A stretch of DNA of 10,678 nucleotides from contig DASTKT010000211.1 of the NCBI GenBank assembly GCA_035715725.1, positions 1-10,678 of the forward strand, written 5' to 3'. Positions 1-6,279 of the stretch are shown here, in pieces. Numbering within the stretch: the stretch's first letter is position 1; each line of letters starts with the position of its first letter. The position numbers were made by a program, and so were the translations under genes. The notes below the pieces were generated by a model. That model had not been told where the DNA came from and ran no database searches. It saw nothing but the letters and a program-made list of their open reading frames with translations. The DNA comes from JADGGV01 sp035715725 (GTDB lineage Bacteria > Gemmatimonadota > Gemmatimonadetes > Longimicrobiales > RSA9).

Positions 1-141
1 CCGTCCGCGGACGGGGTCGTGCAGGTCGTGCGGCGCGTGGACCTGCGCTCGCTCAAGCCGGGCGGGTACAGGATCGAGGTGACGACGCAGGGCGGCACGG
101 CGGTGGCGCGGCGGAGCCGGGAGTTCGTGGTGATCGAGTAG
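1..141 (+). CDS. C-terminal end of a GWxTD-type secreted protein (5' end outside window)
   Basis: An open frame enters at base 1 and ends at TAG 139-141, giving 46 residues. The fragment has the pattern ADGVxQVxRRVDxRSLxPGxYRxEV followed by RRxREF. The same pattern forms the last ~45 residues of the protein encoded at 2232-4331, so this is almost certainly the tail of a paralog. The PGxYRxEV strand resembles the final beta strands of an Ig-like sandwich, which is inference from the alternating hydrophobic pattern. The GWxTD core itself would lie upstream of the window and cannot be seen. No good terminator follows; the first palindrome downstream is at 268-281. Gene identity therefore depends on similarity to the neighbour. 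Confidence is high that this is coding and moderate for the family name. Confidence 0.8.
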   Translation, partial: PSADGVVQVVRRVDLRSLKPGGYRIEVTTQGGTAVARRSREFVVIE

Positions 142-198
142 GGCGCGTGCGCGGGGCGCGGTTTCCTTCCGCGGGCGGCCTCACGTCCGAAAGTGTCA

Positions 199-234
199 CA
201 CGGAGCCACCGAGGGCACGGAGGAGCCGCGGAGG
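199..234 (+). repeat. Degenerate tandem octamer repeat (CACGGAGG type)
   Basis: Four imperfect copies of an octamer follow one another with 0-3 extra bases: cacggagc, caccgagg, cacggagg and cgcggagg. The unit fits the consensus CRCRGAGR, which also describes the repeats at 337-363, 562-601 (both on the minus strand) and 10504-10530. It is non-coding. Similar short intergenic repeats occur in many high-GC environmental genomes, as far as is known from memory. Confidence 0.6.
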
Positions 235-267
235 GCGGCCGCACCCTTCCGGCATCACCCCGAGCCG

Positions 268-281
268 CCGGCGTACGCCGG
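268..281. repeat. Perfect 14-bp palindrome
   Basis: ccggcgtacgccgg is self-complementary over all 14 bases. It lies 127 bases downstream of the partial gene's stop and has no T-tract after it, so a terminator role is possible but unsupported. Confidence 0.4.
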
Positions 282-336
282 ACATGACATCAAAGGGAGG
301 TTCGTCACCCCGGCGAGCCTCCGCCGCCCGCCAATC

Positions 337-363
337 CTCTGCGCCCTCTGCGCCTCTGCGGTG
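337..363 (-). repeat. 27-bp repeat, inverted copy of 10504-10530
   Basis: Read on the minus strand this is three units of the cgcagagg type in a row. It is the exact reverse complement of 10504-10530 over 27 bases; the match ends at both sides (336 and 364). The two copies lie about 10.1 kb apart and bracket all complete genes of the window. Neither copy sits in a gene. Confidence 0.85.
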
Positions 364-561
364 AACATTTCCCTTCCCGCACGCAGCCGCGACCGCGAAC
401 GCCGATGAACGCCGCTGGGCGGGCTCGGGCTCCGCGCCCCGCGGCGCTGGGCTCGGGCTCGAACAGCGAAAACACGAGATCGAGAGCGAGATCGAACCGG
501 CCCTCGCCGACGCCGGCCCGGGCGTTCAGCCGCGTGCCCGGCGACCACGGACCCTACCGCC

Positions 562-601
562 CCGCGGCTCCGCGTCTCCGCGTCTCCGCGTCTCCGCGTG
601 A
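562..601 (-). repeat. 8-bp tandem repeat, five units
   Basis: On the plus strand five consecutive octamers read ccgcggct, ccgcgtct, ccgcgtct, ccgcgtct and ccgcgtga. The middle three are identical. On the minus strand the unit is a phase of CGCGGAGA, matching the CRCRGAGR consensus of the other octamer arrays in the window. Confidence 0.8.
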
Positions 602-711
602 CGCCCCTTCCGTTCACGACCCCGGCCTCACCTCCGAATCGCGACAGCAAACCCCTGACGCGCCGCGGCGGGCCCGCTCGCGCGCGGGGGGCGCGGCCGT
701 GTGCGGGGGCG

Positions 712-749
712 GACGGTTCGCCCCGGGAAGCCGACGGCTCGCCCCGGGA
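712..749 (+). repeat. 17-bp direct repeat, one mismatch
   Basis: gacggttcgccccggga (712-728) recurs as gacggctcgccccggga (733-749), offset by 21 bases. The pair lies in G-rich DNA just upstream of the 810 gene. It could be a regulatory repeat or only low-complexity duplication; nothing in the sequence decides. Confidence 0.5.
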
Positions 750-797
750 TGCGGGCGGCGGCGCGGGGGGCGACCGATGTTCGTCCGGCACACCCGG

Positions 798-804
798 AAG
801 GAGG
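798..804 (+). promoter_or_regulatory. Ribosome binding site AAGGAGG deciding the start at 810
   Basis: A full AAGGAGG lies five bases before the ATG at 810. An in-frame ATG at 777 has no such site, and the frame further upstream (back to 405) translates as low-complexity sequence. This fixes the start at 810. Confidence 0.85.
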
Positions 805-809
805 GGCCC

Positions 810-2147
810 ATGTACGCGCTGCTCGCGCTGGCCCTGGCGGGCCAGGGTCCGGATACCAGTCAGATCTCGTTATACCGCTACTGGCGGGAGCCGAACGTCA
901 CGGCGGTCGTCGGCTTCGTGCGAATCCCCCTGAAGACTTTGACGTTCGAGGATGGGCCGTCGGGCCACGAGCGGACGGCGAGCTACCGGCTGACGCTCGC
1001 GTTCCGGGACGCGAAGGGGACCGTGCTGCACCGCGAGGAGTGGTCGCGGGGGGTGGCGGTGCCGAAGGGACCGATCCCGGCAGCGGCCGACGCGGTCGAG
1101 AACCTTAGCGTGAACCTTGCGCCCGGGAGCTATCGCCTGGAGGTGACGGTCGTGGACTCGCTGGGCCACGACAGCATCCGGGCGGCGCGGGAGCTGAGCG
1201 CGGCGACGGCACGGCCGGTGGTCGGCGACCTGCTCCTGGCCACCGAGATCCGGCCGCTGAAGGCGGGCGAGACGACGCCGGTGGGCCAGCTGCAGCGGGG
1301 CACGGCGGTGATCACGCCGAACCTGCAGGACGCGGTGTCGACGGGGCAGCCGGACGTCTCGCTGTACACGGAGGTCTATCCGGCCTCGGCGGCGGACACG
1401 ACGGTCGCGCAGGTCTCGCTGCTGCTGCGCAGTCGGGATGGCCGGTTCGAGCGGGAGCTGCCGGCCGGCCGGCGGCGCTATCCCCGGGCGGGCGGCGTCG
1501 AGATGCTGCACCTGCCGCTGGTCGACGTCCGTCCCGGCGACTACACGCTCGCGCTGCGGGTCCGGTTCCCGGACACGACGGTGACGACGGAGCGGCCGCT
1601 CGTGGTGGTGGGGGCACCGGCGGTGGAGGTGGGGAGCGCGCTGTTCGAGGGGACGAGCGAGACGCAGCTCGACCGCGTGTACGAGGCGTCGAAGTACCTG
1701 GCGCAGGCGGACGAGCTGCGCACGTACCGGACGCTGGACGCGGCGGGGAAGCGTCGCCTGATGGAGCGCTTCTGGGGGCGGCGCGATCCGACGCCGGCCA
1801 CGCCGAACGAGGCGTACGCGTCGTACATGGCCCGCGTGGCATCCGCGGACCACGAGTTCGGGGAGGGGAGCCGCCCGGGGTGGGCCACGGACCGCGGGCG
1901 GATCTACGTGACGCACGGCGCGCCGGCGGAGCGCTTCACCCAGCCGGAGGTCCGCAGCGGCGGCTTCAACCGGCCGTTCGAGATCTGGAAGTTCACCGAA
2001 GGTCGTGGAGACAAGTACGTCTTCTACGACATGAGCGGGATGGGGGTCTACCACCTGGTCTATACGACGGACCGGAGCGAGGCGAGCGACCCGAACTGGG
2101 AGCATCTGTTCGACAACGAAACGCTGAACCTGATCCGTCGTTTCTGA
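810..2147 (+). CDS. GWxTD domain-containing protein, probably exported
   Basis: The product has 445 residues and starts at the ATG behind AAGGAGG (798-804). Residues 1-12 are a short hydrophobic segment (MYALLALALAGQ) that could act as an export signal, though it is short and lacks the usual basic N-terminus. Two beta-rich regions follow, each ending in a PGxYxLxV-like strand (around 103-111 and 237-250), suggesting two Ig-like sandwiches. The C-terminal GWxTD domain covers about 290-445. It contains the RFWGRRDP element near 320, the diagnostic GWATD at 357-361 running on into RGRIYVTHGAP, and a Tyr/Phe-rich tail ending in NLIRRF. GWxTD proteins have no established biochemical function; envelope association is inferred from the leader. 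The gene lies between two other family members, and a long hairpin with a T-tract follows the stop. Confidence 0.9.
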   Translation: MYALLALALAGQGPDTSQISLYRYWREPNVTAVVGFVRIPLKTLTFEDGPSGHERTASYRLTLAFRDAKGTVLHREEWSRGVAVPKGPIPAAADAVENLSVNLAPGSYRLEVTVVDSLGHDSIRAARELSAATARPVVGDLLLATEIRPLKAGETTPVGQLQRGTAVITPNLQDAVSTGQPDVSLYTEVYPASAADTTVAQVSLLLRSRDGRFERELPAGRRRYPRAGGVEMLHLPLVDVRPGDYTLALRVRFPDTTVTTERPLVVVGAPAVEVGSALFEGTSETQLDRVYEASKYLAQADELRTYRTLDAAGKRRLMERFWGRRDPTPATPNEAYASYMARVASADHEFGEGSRPGWATDRGRIYVTHGAPAERFTQPEVRSGGFNRPFEIWKFTEGRGDKYVFYDMSGMGVYHLVYTTDRSEASDPNWEHLFDNETLNLIRRF

Positions 2148-2148
2148 C

Positions 2149-2220
2149 GCCGGGCCGTTCCCGGTCCCGGGCCTCGCCCTCGAGGTCCGGGACCGGGAGC
2201 GCGGTCCGGCGTTGTCTTTT
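2149..2220 (+). terminator. Long hairpin with T-tract after the GWxTD gene
   Basis: The outer stem 2149-2157 pairs with 2202-2210 (9 bp including one G-U). After a short bulge the inner stem 2159-2175 pairs with 2182-2198 (17 bp including one G-U), closing a six-base loop. gttgtctttt follows at 2211-2220. This fits a Rho-independent terminator starting two bases after the stop codon. Only 11 bases remain before the next start codon, so it could also act as an attenuator or as an mRNA-stabilising structure within one operon. Confidence 0.8.
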
Positions 2221-2231
2221 CCGAGGTCGCC

Positions 2232-4331
2232 ATGAGAAGTAGCCATCGCGTTCCTCTGGCGTTGTCCCTCCTCCTGGCCAGCGTCCCCGCGGCTTCGCGG
2301 GCGCAGGGCCGGTCGGGCGACGACTCCGCCGACGCCCACTTCCAGCGTGGGCAGGAGATCCTGGAGCACGGCGAAGCGAAGATCCCGTCGCCGTGGGGGA
2401 TCCTCTCCGCGGTCACCGTTTGGGAGGACCTGAAGGGCGCCATCGGCAAGGACTACGTGTCGCGGGCGCGGGGGGAGTTCCAGAAGGCGATCGCGCTGGA
2501 CTCGGCGCACGCGGGCGCCGCCGTGGAGCTCGGGAAGCTGGCCTCGGGCTCGCGCGAGCCGGACGACCTGCGCGACGCCGCCGGTGCGCTCTCCACGGCG
2601 AGCCGGCCGGCGGCCGCGCCGAAGGACGTGTGGCTCTGGCGTGCACGTGTCGCGGTGCTGCTCGGCGACCCGAGCGCCGCGGAGTACGCGCGGTGCTACG
2701 AGGAGCACGGCGGCGACGTGGCGATGGCGCGGCTGCTCGGCGCGCAGGCGGCGTTCGCCGCGTCTCGCGACAGCCTGGGCGCGGCGCTCTACCTGGACGG
2801 CGCGGCGCACATGAGCGAGGCCGCGGCGGCGGCGTACTTCCAGGACCTGGCGCCGATCGCGCGGGCCGGCGAGCGCAAGGAATGGGATGCCGAGCCGCCG
2901 GCTGGACGGGGGGAGTGGGTGCAGCGCTTCTGGGCGCGGCGCGCGGCGGAGTCCGGCGCCTCGCCCGGCGAGCGGATCGCGGAGCACTACCACCGGCTGC
3001 GCGTGGCGGTGGAGCGCTACCGGCGCACCGGGAAGCGGGAGGCGGGGATCACGGACGTGAGCGCGATCCGCCTGTCGTACCACGAGGATGCGCTGGACGA
3101 CCGCGGCCTGGTGTACGTGCTCCTGGGCGCGCCGGACACCGTGGTGCGGACCGTCGGCGCCGACCTGCCGAACGAGAGCTGGTTCTACCGGCGCCCGGCG
3201 GGGAACTTCATGCTGCACTTCGTCGCGCCGCGGCGCGCCGCGGAGTTCGCGCTGGTGGCCGACCCGCTCCGGGCGGCGAGCCCGTGCGTCAGCACGACCG
3301 AAGCGTTGGGCTGCTCGGACCGCATCCTCGAGATGCTCGAGGACCGCGCCGCGCTGGAGCCTCGCTTCGGCCTGCTGGCCGAGCGCTATCGCACGGCGCT
3401 GAGCGCCGCGCGGCACGCCGACGGCCCGCAGGAGCGCTCGCTCGCCTCGATCGCCGCGGACTTCGCCGCCGCGCGCGATGCGCTGGCCGCCGACGCCACG
3501 CGGGCCGCGGTCGGCGCGCTGTCCCACGACAGCTTCGTCCCGAGCCTCGGCGTGCCGCTGCCGTTCTACTACGACACGTACGCGTTCCGCGGTACGAACG
3601 GCCGGACCGACCTCCTCGTCGCCGTGGCGGTGCCGGGCACCGCGATGCAGGCGCGGCCGGCGCCCGACGGCGTCGTTTACGGCCTCGCCCTGGACGTGCT
3701 CGTGACCGACACGGCGAGCGCCCGCGCGTTCCGCGCGGACTCCGTCCGCTTCTTCCGCGCGCCGAAGCGGCTCGGCGACGCGGAGAACCTCCGCGCCACG
3801 ATGGAGCTGCAGCTCCCCCCGGGGAGCGGCTACGCCCACCGCGTGACCGTGAAGTCGCCCGCCGGCGGCTCCGGCACGGCCTACGCCGGACCGCTGGACG
3901 TGCCAGCCTTCACCGGCGACACGGCGATGATGAGCGACGTCGTGATGGCGGAGGGCGCCGGCAAGGGCTGGCGCCGCGGCGACGTGGAGCTCGCGCTCGT
4001 GCCGCCGCGCCAGTTCCCGGCGGCCGCCGTCGTCTCGCTCTTCTACGAGCTGTACAACGTGCCCGCCGGCGCCGCGTTCCGCACGCGGATCCGGGTCGTG
4101 CCCGTGGGCGGCGCCGGCGTCGGCGGCGCGGTCAAGAAGCTCTTCGGCCGGGGAAGGGCGCCGATCTCGCTGTCCTTCGACGAGCAGGCCCGACCGGGCG
4201 CGGATGGCGTGACCCAGGTGCTGCGCCGGGTGGACATGCGCTCGCTGAGGCCGGGCGTGTACCGGCTGGAGGTGGAGACGGCGATGGGGAGGAGGTTGCT
4301 GCGGCGGACGAGGGAATTCGCCGTCCGCTAG
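2232..4331 (+). CDS. Secreted GWxTD-related protein with degenerate GWxTD motif
   Basis: The product has 699 residues. The start is the ATG at 2232 with GAGG at 2223-2226, five bases before it. A classic signal peptide (basic MRSSHR, a Leu/Ala-rich core, then AASRA before QG) ends near residue 25. Residues 30-200 are Ala-rich helical repeats with TPR-like phrases such as ARGEFQKAIALD. A GWxTD-like core follows: EWVQRFWARR at about 228-237 corresponds to the RFWGRRDP element of the 810 gene, and DDRGLVYVLLGAPD at 289-302 stands where GWATDRGRIYVTHGAP is found there. The Gly-Trp pair is therefore lost while the DRG...YV...GAP scaffold remains. The C-terminal third is beta-rich and ends in a segment closely matching the partial protein at 1-141. 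Function is unknown. The stop codon lies inside a perfect 17-bp hairpin (4322-4358). Confidence 0.88.
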   Translation: MRSSHRVPLALSLLLASVPAASRAQGRSGDDSADAHFQRGQEILEHGEAKIPSPWGILSAVTVWEDLKGAIGKDYVSRARGEFQKAIALDSAHAGAAVELGKLASGSREPDDLRDAAGALSTASRPAAAPKDVWLWRARVAVLLGDPSAAEYARCYEEHGGDVAMARLLGAQAAFAASRDSLGAALYLDGAAHMSEAAAAAYFQDLAPIARAGERKEWDAEPPAGRGEWVQRFWARRAAESGASPGERIAEHYHRLRVAVERYRRTGKREAGITDVSAIRLSYHEDALDDRGLVYVLLGAPDTVVRTVGADLPNESWFYRRPAGNFMLHFVAPRRAAEFALVADPLRAASPCVSTTEALGCSDRILEMLEDRAALEPRFGLLAERYRTALSAARHADGPQERSLASIAADFAAARDALAADATRAAVGALSHDSFVPSLGVPLPFYYDTYAFRGTNGRTDLLVAVAVPGTAMQARPAPDGVVYGLALDVLVTDTASARAFRADSVRFFRAPKRLGDAENLRATMELQLPPGSGYAHRVTVKSPAGGSGTAYAGPLDVPAFTGDTAMMSDVVMAEGAGKGWRRGDVELALVPPRQFPAAAVVSLFYELYNVPAGAAFRTRIRVVPVGGAGVGGAVKKLFGRGRAPISLSFDEQARPGADGVTQVLRRVDMRSLRPGVYRLEVETAMGRRLLRRTREFAVR

Positions 4332-4358
4332 GCGCGCCGCAGGCGCGCCTAGCGGACG
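4322..4358 (+). terminator. Perfect 17-bp hairpin spanning the stop codon
   Basis: Bases 4322-4338 pair without mismatch with 4342-4358 around the three-base loop gca. The left arm contains the last two codons and the TAG of the upstream gene, so the right arm is a mirror copy of the gene's end. No T-tract follows. It could be an intrinsic-type stop without U-tract, an RNA-stabilising 3' structure, or the first unit of the hairpin array that follows. Confidence 0.75.
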
Positions 4359-4518
4359 CTCGCCTGGCGGCTCGCGCACGCTCGCGTTGCTCGCTGTCGT
4401 GGCGCTGCGCGCCACGCACGTTTCACTGTCGTCGCGCCTGCGGCGCGCCGCACGCTGCGCTGTAGCGGCCTTCGGCCGCGCACGCCGTCTACGCGGCTGT
4501 AGCGGCGCTGCGCGCCGC
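4359..4518 (+). repeat. Hairpin/linker array A (sense to the upstream gene)
   Basis: Small hairpins alternate with related linkers. The hairpins are a degenerate one at 4359-4375, then 4399-4415 (7-bp stem), 4433-4447 (6 bp), 4465-4479 (6 bp) and 4502-4518 (7 bp); the last four have three-base loops, mostly TGC. The linkers begin CGCACG and end CTGTCG or CTGTAG: 4375-4399, 4415-4431, 4449-4465 and 4479-4502. Stem sequences differ between units but keep their pairing, which points to selection on structure or to a copying mechanism that makes palindromes. The linkers match reverse-complemented linkers of array B (22/25, 15/17 and 16/17 identical). Confidence 0.75.
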
Positions 4519-4740
4519 GGGGTGTAGGGTCGCCGGCGCGGCGCCCTCTCGCGGTCTCGCGGGGCCGCCAGCGCGGCGCCCGCACGCGGCCGAGCGATGC
4601 CGCCGCCGTTCGTGGTCCTGCACTCGTACCCGTACCCCTGCCCGTCCCCCTACCCGATCCGTTCTCCCGCCGTCCGCCTCGGCCGCCACGCTCCCGCCCG
4701 CGAACCCGTGCGCCGGCCTAGCCAGCGGTGTGGCCGTTCT
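4519..4740. other. Non-coding spacer between the two hairpin arrays
   Basis: These 222 bases between the arrays show no gene. The left part (4520-4600) has further GC-rich partial palindromes that may be decayed array units. The middle (about 4609-4680) is strikingly C/T-rich on the plus strand and contains the G-quadruplex motif annotated separately. Confidence 0.6.
4629..4655 (-). other. G-quadruplex motif on the minus strand
   Basis: The plus strand has five C-runs of 3, 4, 3, 5 and 3 bases separated by loops of 3, 2, 2 and 2 bases. The minus strand, and any RNA read through from the alpha-oxoamine synthase gene, therefore carries a compact four-tract G-quadruplex motif with a spare tract. 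It lies roughly midway between the converging genes. Confidence 0.65.
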
Positions 4741-4931
4741 CGCGGCCGGAGGCCGCGACAGCGAGCGGAGCGAGCGTGCGCGAGCCGAAGGCGAGCGACA
4801 GCGCCAGCGTGCGTGGCCCGCAGGGCCACGACAGGGAACCGTGCGCTCGCCGCCAGGCGAGCGACAGCGCCAGCGTGCGCCGCGCCGCAGGCGCGGCTAC
4901 AGCGAAGCGTGCGCGGCGCCTCCGGCGCCGC
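4741..4931 (-). repeat. Hairpin/linker array B (sense to the minus-strand gene)
   Basis: Hairpins lie at 4741-4757 (7-bp stem), 4780-4796 (degenerate), 4812-4830 (8 bp), 4844-4863 (8 bp), 4879-4897 (8 bp) and 4913-4931 (8 bp), with loops of 3-4 bases. The linkers are 4756-4780, 4796-4813, 4829-4845, 4862-4879 and 4897-4913; on the minus strand each starts CGCACG and ends CTGTCG or CTGTAG. A 25-base stretch (4789-4813) recurs exactly at 4855-4879. The array overlaps the last 11 codons and the stop of the gene at 4897-6279. Confidence 0.8.
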
Positions 4932-6279
4932 CGCTGCGGCGCTCGACGTCCAGGCACTCCTCGAGCGCGTCGAAGAGTCGCTGGAAGTGCTCGGGCCGGT
5001 GCGCGGCGGTGGCGCAGAGTCGCAGGCGCGCGAGGCCGGGCGAGACGGCGGGGTAGGTGACGGCGGAGACGAAGACGCCGCGGGCGAGGAGGCGGCGGGC
5101 CCAGCGGTAGGCGCGCCACTCGTCGCCCAGGAGGACGGGGACGACGGGGGTGGTCGAGGGGCCCGTGGGGAGCCCGAGGCGGCAGAGGCCGTCGCGGAGC
5201 ACGCGCGTGTTCTCGCGCAGGCGGACGAGGTGCTCCGGCTCGTCCAGGATGATGCGGAGCGACTCGAGCGCGGCGGCGGCGTTCGCGGGCGTGACGGCGG
5301 CGGAGAAGATGTAGGGCGCGCTGCCGTGCTGGATGTAGATCTTGAGCGGGAGCGAGCCGGCCAGGAAGCCGCCGGAGGACGGGATCGCCTTGGAGAGCGA
5401 GCCGGTGGCGATGTCGATGCGGCGGGGGTCGACGCCCTGCGCCTCGCAGATGCCGCGGCCCTCGGCGCCGATGGCGCCGATGGAGTGGGCCTCGTCGACG
5501 AGGAGGAACGCGCCGTAGCGGTCCTTCAGCTCGATGACCTGCGCGAGCGGGACCTGGTCGCCGTCCATGCTGAAGACGGAGTCGACGGCGACGAGGATGC
5601 GCTTCGCGCCCTTGCTGCGGGCCTGGCGCAGGCGGCGCTCGAGGTCGCTCATGTCGTTGTGGCGGAAGCGTCGCGCCTGGCAGCCGGCCATGCGCACGCC
5701 GTCCTGGATGCTCTGGTGCGCGTACTGGTCGAGGATGGCGTGGTCGTCGGGCCCGAAGAGGGCGGTGATGGCGGCGATGTTCGCGTCGTAGCCGGAGGCG
5801 AAGGTGGCGGCGGCCTCGTGGCCGAGGAAGGCCGCGAGCTCGCGCTCGAGCTCGAGGTGCAGCTCGAGGGTGCCGGTGAGGAGGCGGACGCCGCCGCAGG
5901 ATGTGCCGAAGCGCTCGACGGCGTCGTTCACCGCCGCCGTCAGGCGGGGGTGGCCGATGAGGCCGAGGTAGCTGTACGACGAGAACATCACGAAGTCGGA
6001 GCCGAGCGCGCCGCTCTCGGGTCCGGCCGCGCGCGCGAGCGGGAGCTGGTACGTGTAGAGCGACTCGGGGAGCCCGTCGCCGAAGATCTCGAACCAGCGC
6101 TTGACGTTGGCCGTATCGAGGAGCGAGCCGGGCTCGACCAGGTCGTCCGCCGACTTGCCCTCGAAGTAGCCTTCGAAGGGATCCCTCGTGAACGCGTTCA
6201 GCCGTTCAGGCGCCGGGCCGGAAGGCGACCTTGATGGAGCGGTGACCGCCTTTGTCGAGAGCGGCGGAGATGGCTGCAC
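4897..6279 (-). CDS. Alpha-oxoamine synthase family PLP enzyme (serine palmitoyltransferase / KBL / AONS-like)
   Basis: The product has 460 residues. The family joins an amino acid to an acyl thioester with loss of CO2, giving an alpha-amino ketone. Visible fold-type I PLP features are SYLGLIGHP near 103-111, SGYDANIA at 162-169, His188 in QYAHQS (ring-stacking position), VDEAHSIG at 261-268 (Asp262 for the pyridine nitrogen) and Lys297 in GSLSKA (Schiff base). About 60 residues precede the usual core, including a Pro/Ser-rich leader. The start is GTG at 6279, supported by GGAGG at 6286-6290 with six-base spacing. It overlaps the upstream dehydrogenase by 74 bases, so the two are probably translationally coupled. 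The last residues, GGAGGAAHASL, and the TAG are encoded by repeat array B. Substrates are undetermined: serine plus acyl-CoA/ACP (sphingoid-type) and glycine plus acetyl-CoA both fit the family. Confidence 0.9.
   Translation of the reverse strand: MQPSPPLSTKAVTAPSRSPSGPAPERLNAFTRDPFEGYFEGKSADDLVEPGSLLDTANVKRWFEIFGDGLPESLYTYQLPLARAAGPESGALGSDFVMFSSYSYLGLIGHPRLTAAVNDAVERFGTSCGGVRLLTGTLELHLELERELAAFLGHEAAATFASGYDANIAAITALFGPDDHAILDQYAHQSIQDGVRMAGCQARRFRHNDMSDLERRLRQARSKGAKRILVAVDSVFSMDGDQVPLAQVIELKDRYGAFLLVDEAHSIGAIGAEGRGICEAQGVDPRRIDIATGSLSKAIPSSGGFLAGSLPLKIYIQHGSAPYIFSAAVTPANAAAALESLRIILDEPEHLVRLRENTRVLRDGLCRLGLPTGPSTTPVVPVLLGDEWRAYRWARRLLARGVFVSAVTYPAVSPGLARLRLCATAAHRPEHFQRLFDALEECLDVERRSGGAGGAAHASL

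Larger units (their letters stand above)
142..809. other. Long intergenic region made of short repeats; no convincing gene
   Basis: About 670 bases separate the partial gene from the next start. Frames stay open here, but their translations are Arg/Pro/Ala-rich with no recognisable domain, as expected by chance at this GC content. The stretch contains four octamer-like copies (199-234), a 14-bp palindrome (268-281), a three-unit repeat (337-363), a 12-bp direct repeat gggctcgggctc (421-432 and 449-460), a 9-bp direct repeat cgagatcga (475-483 and 487-495), an 8-bp tandem repeat (562-601) and a near-exact 17-bp direct repeat (712-728 and 733-749). The promoter of the 810 gene should lie here, but no convincing -35/-10 pair could be picked out. 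Confidence 0.7.

Noticed and set aside
199..601. Insertion sequence remnant
   Set aside because: There are no terminal inverted repeats, target duplications or transposase-like translation; only short tandem repeats are visible.
405..809. Extension of the GWxTD gene start upstream to 405 or 777
   Set aside because: The extension is encoded by tandem repeats and gives low-complexity protein. A full AAGGAGG is placed only for ATG 810.
870..4415. 1181-residue open frame on the minus strand opposite the two GWxTD genes
   Set aside because: It is Arg/His/Pro-rich with no domain. It mirrors two plus-strand genes that have signal peptides, ribosome binding sites and family motifs. Long antisense frames are expected at this GC content.
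4322..4931. Possible CRISPR array
   Set aside because: The conserved parts are short linkers and the variable parts are small palindromes, not unique spacers of constant length. No cas gene is nearby.
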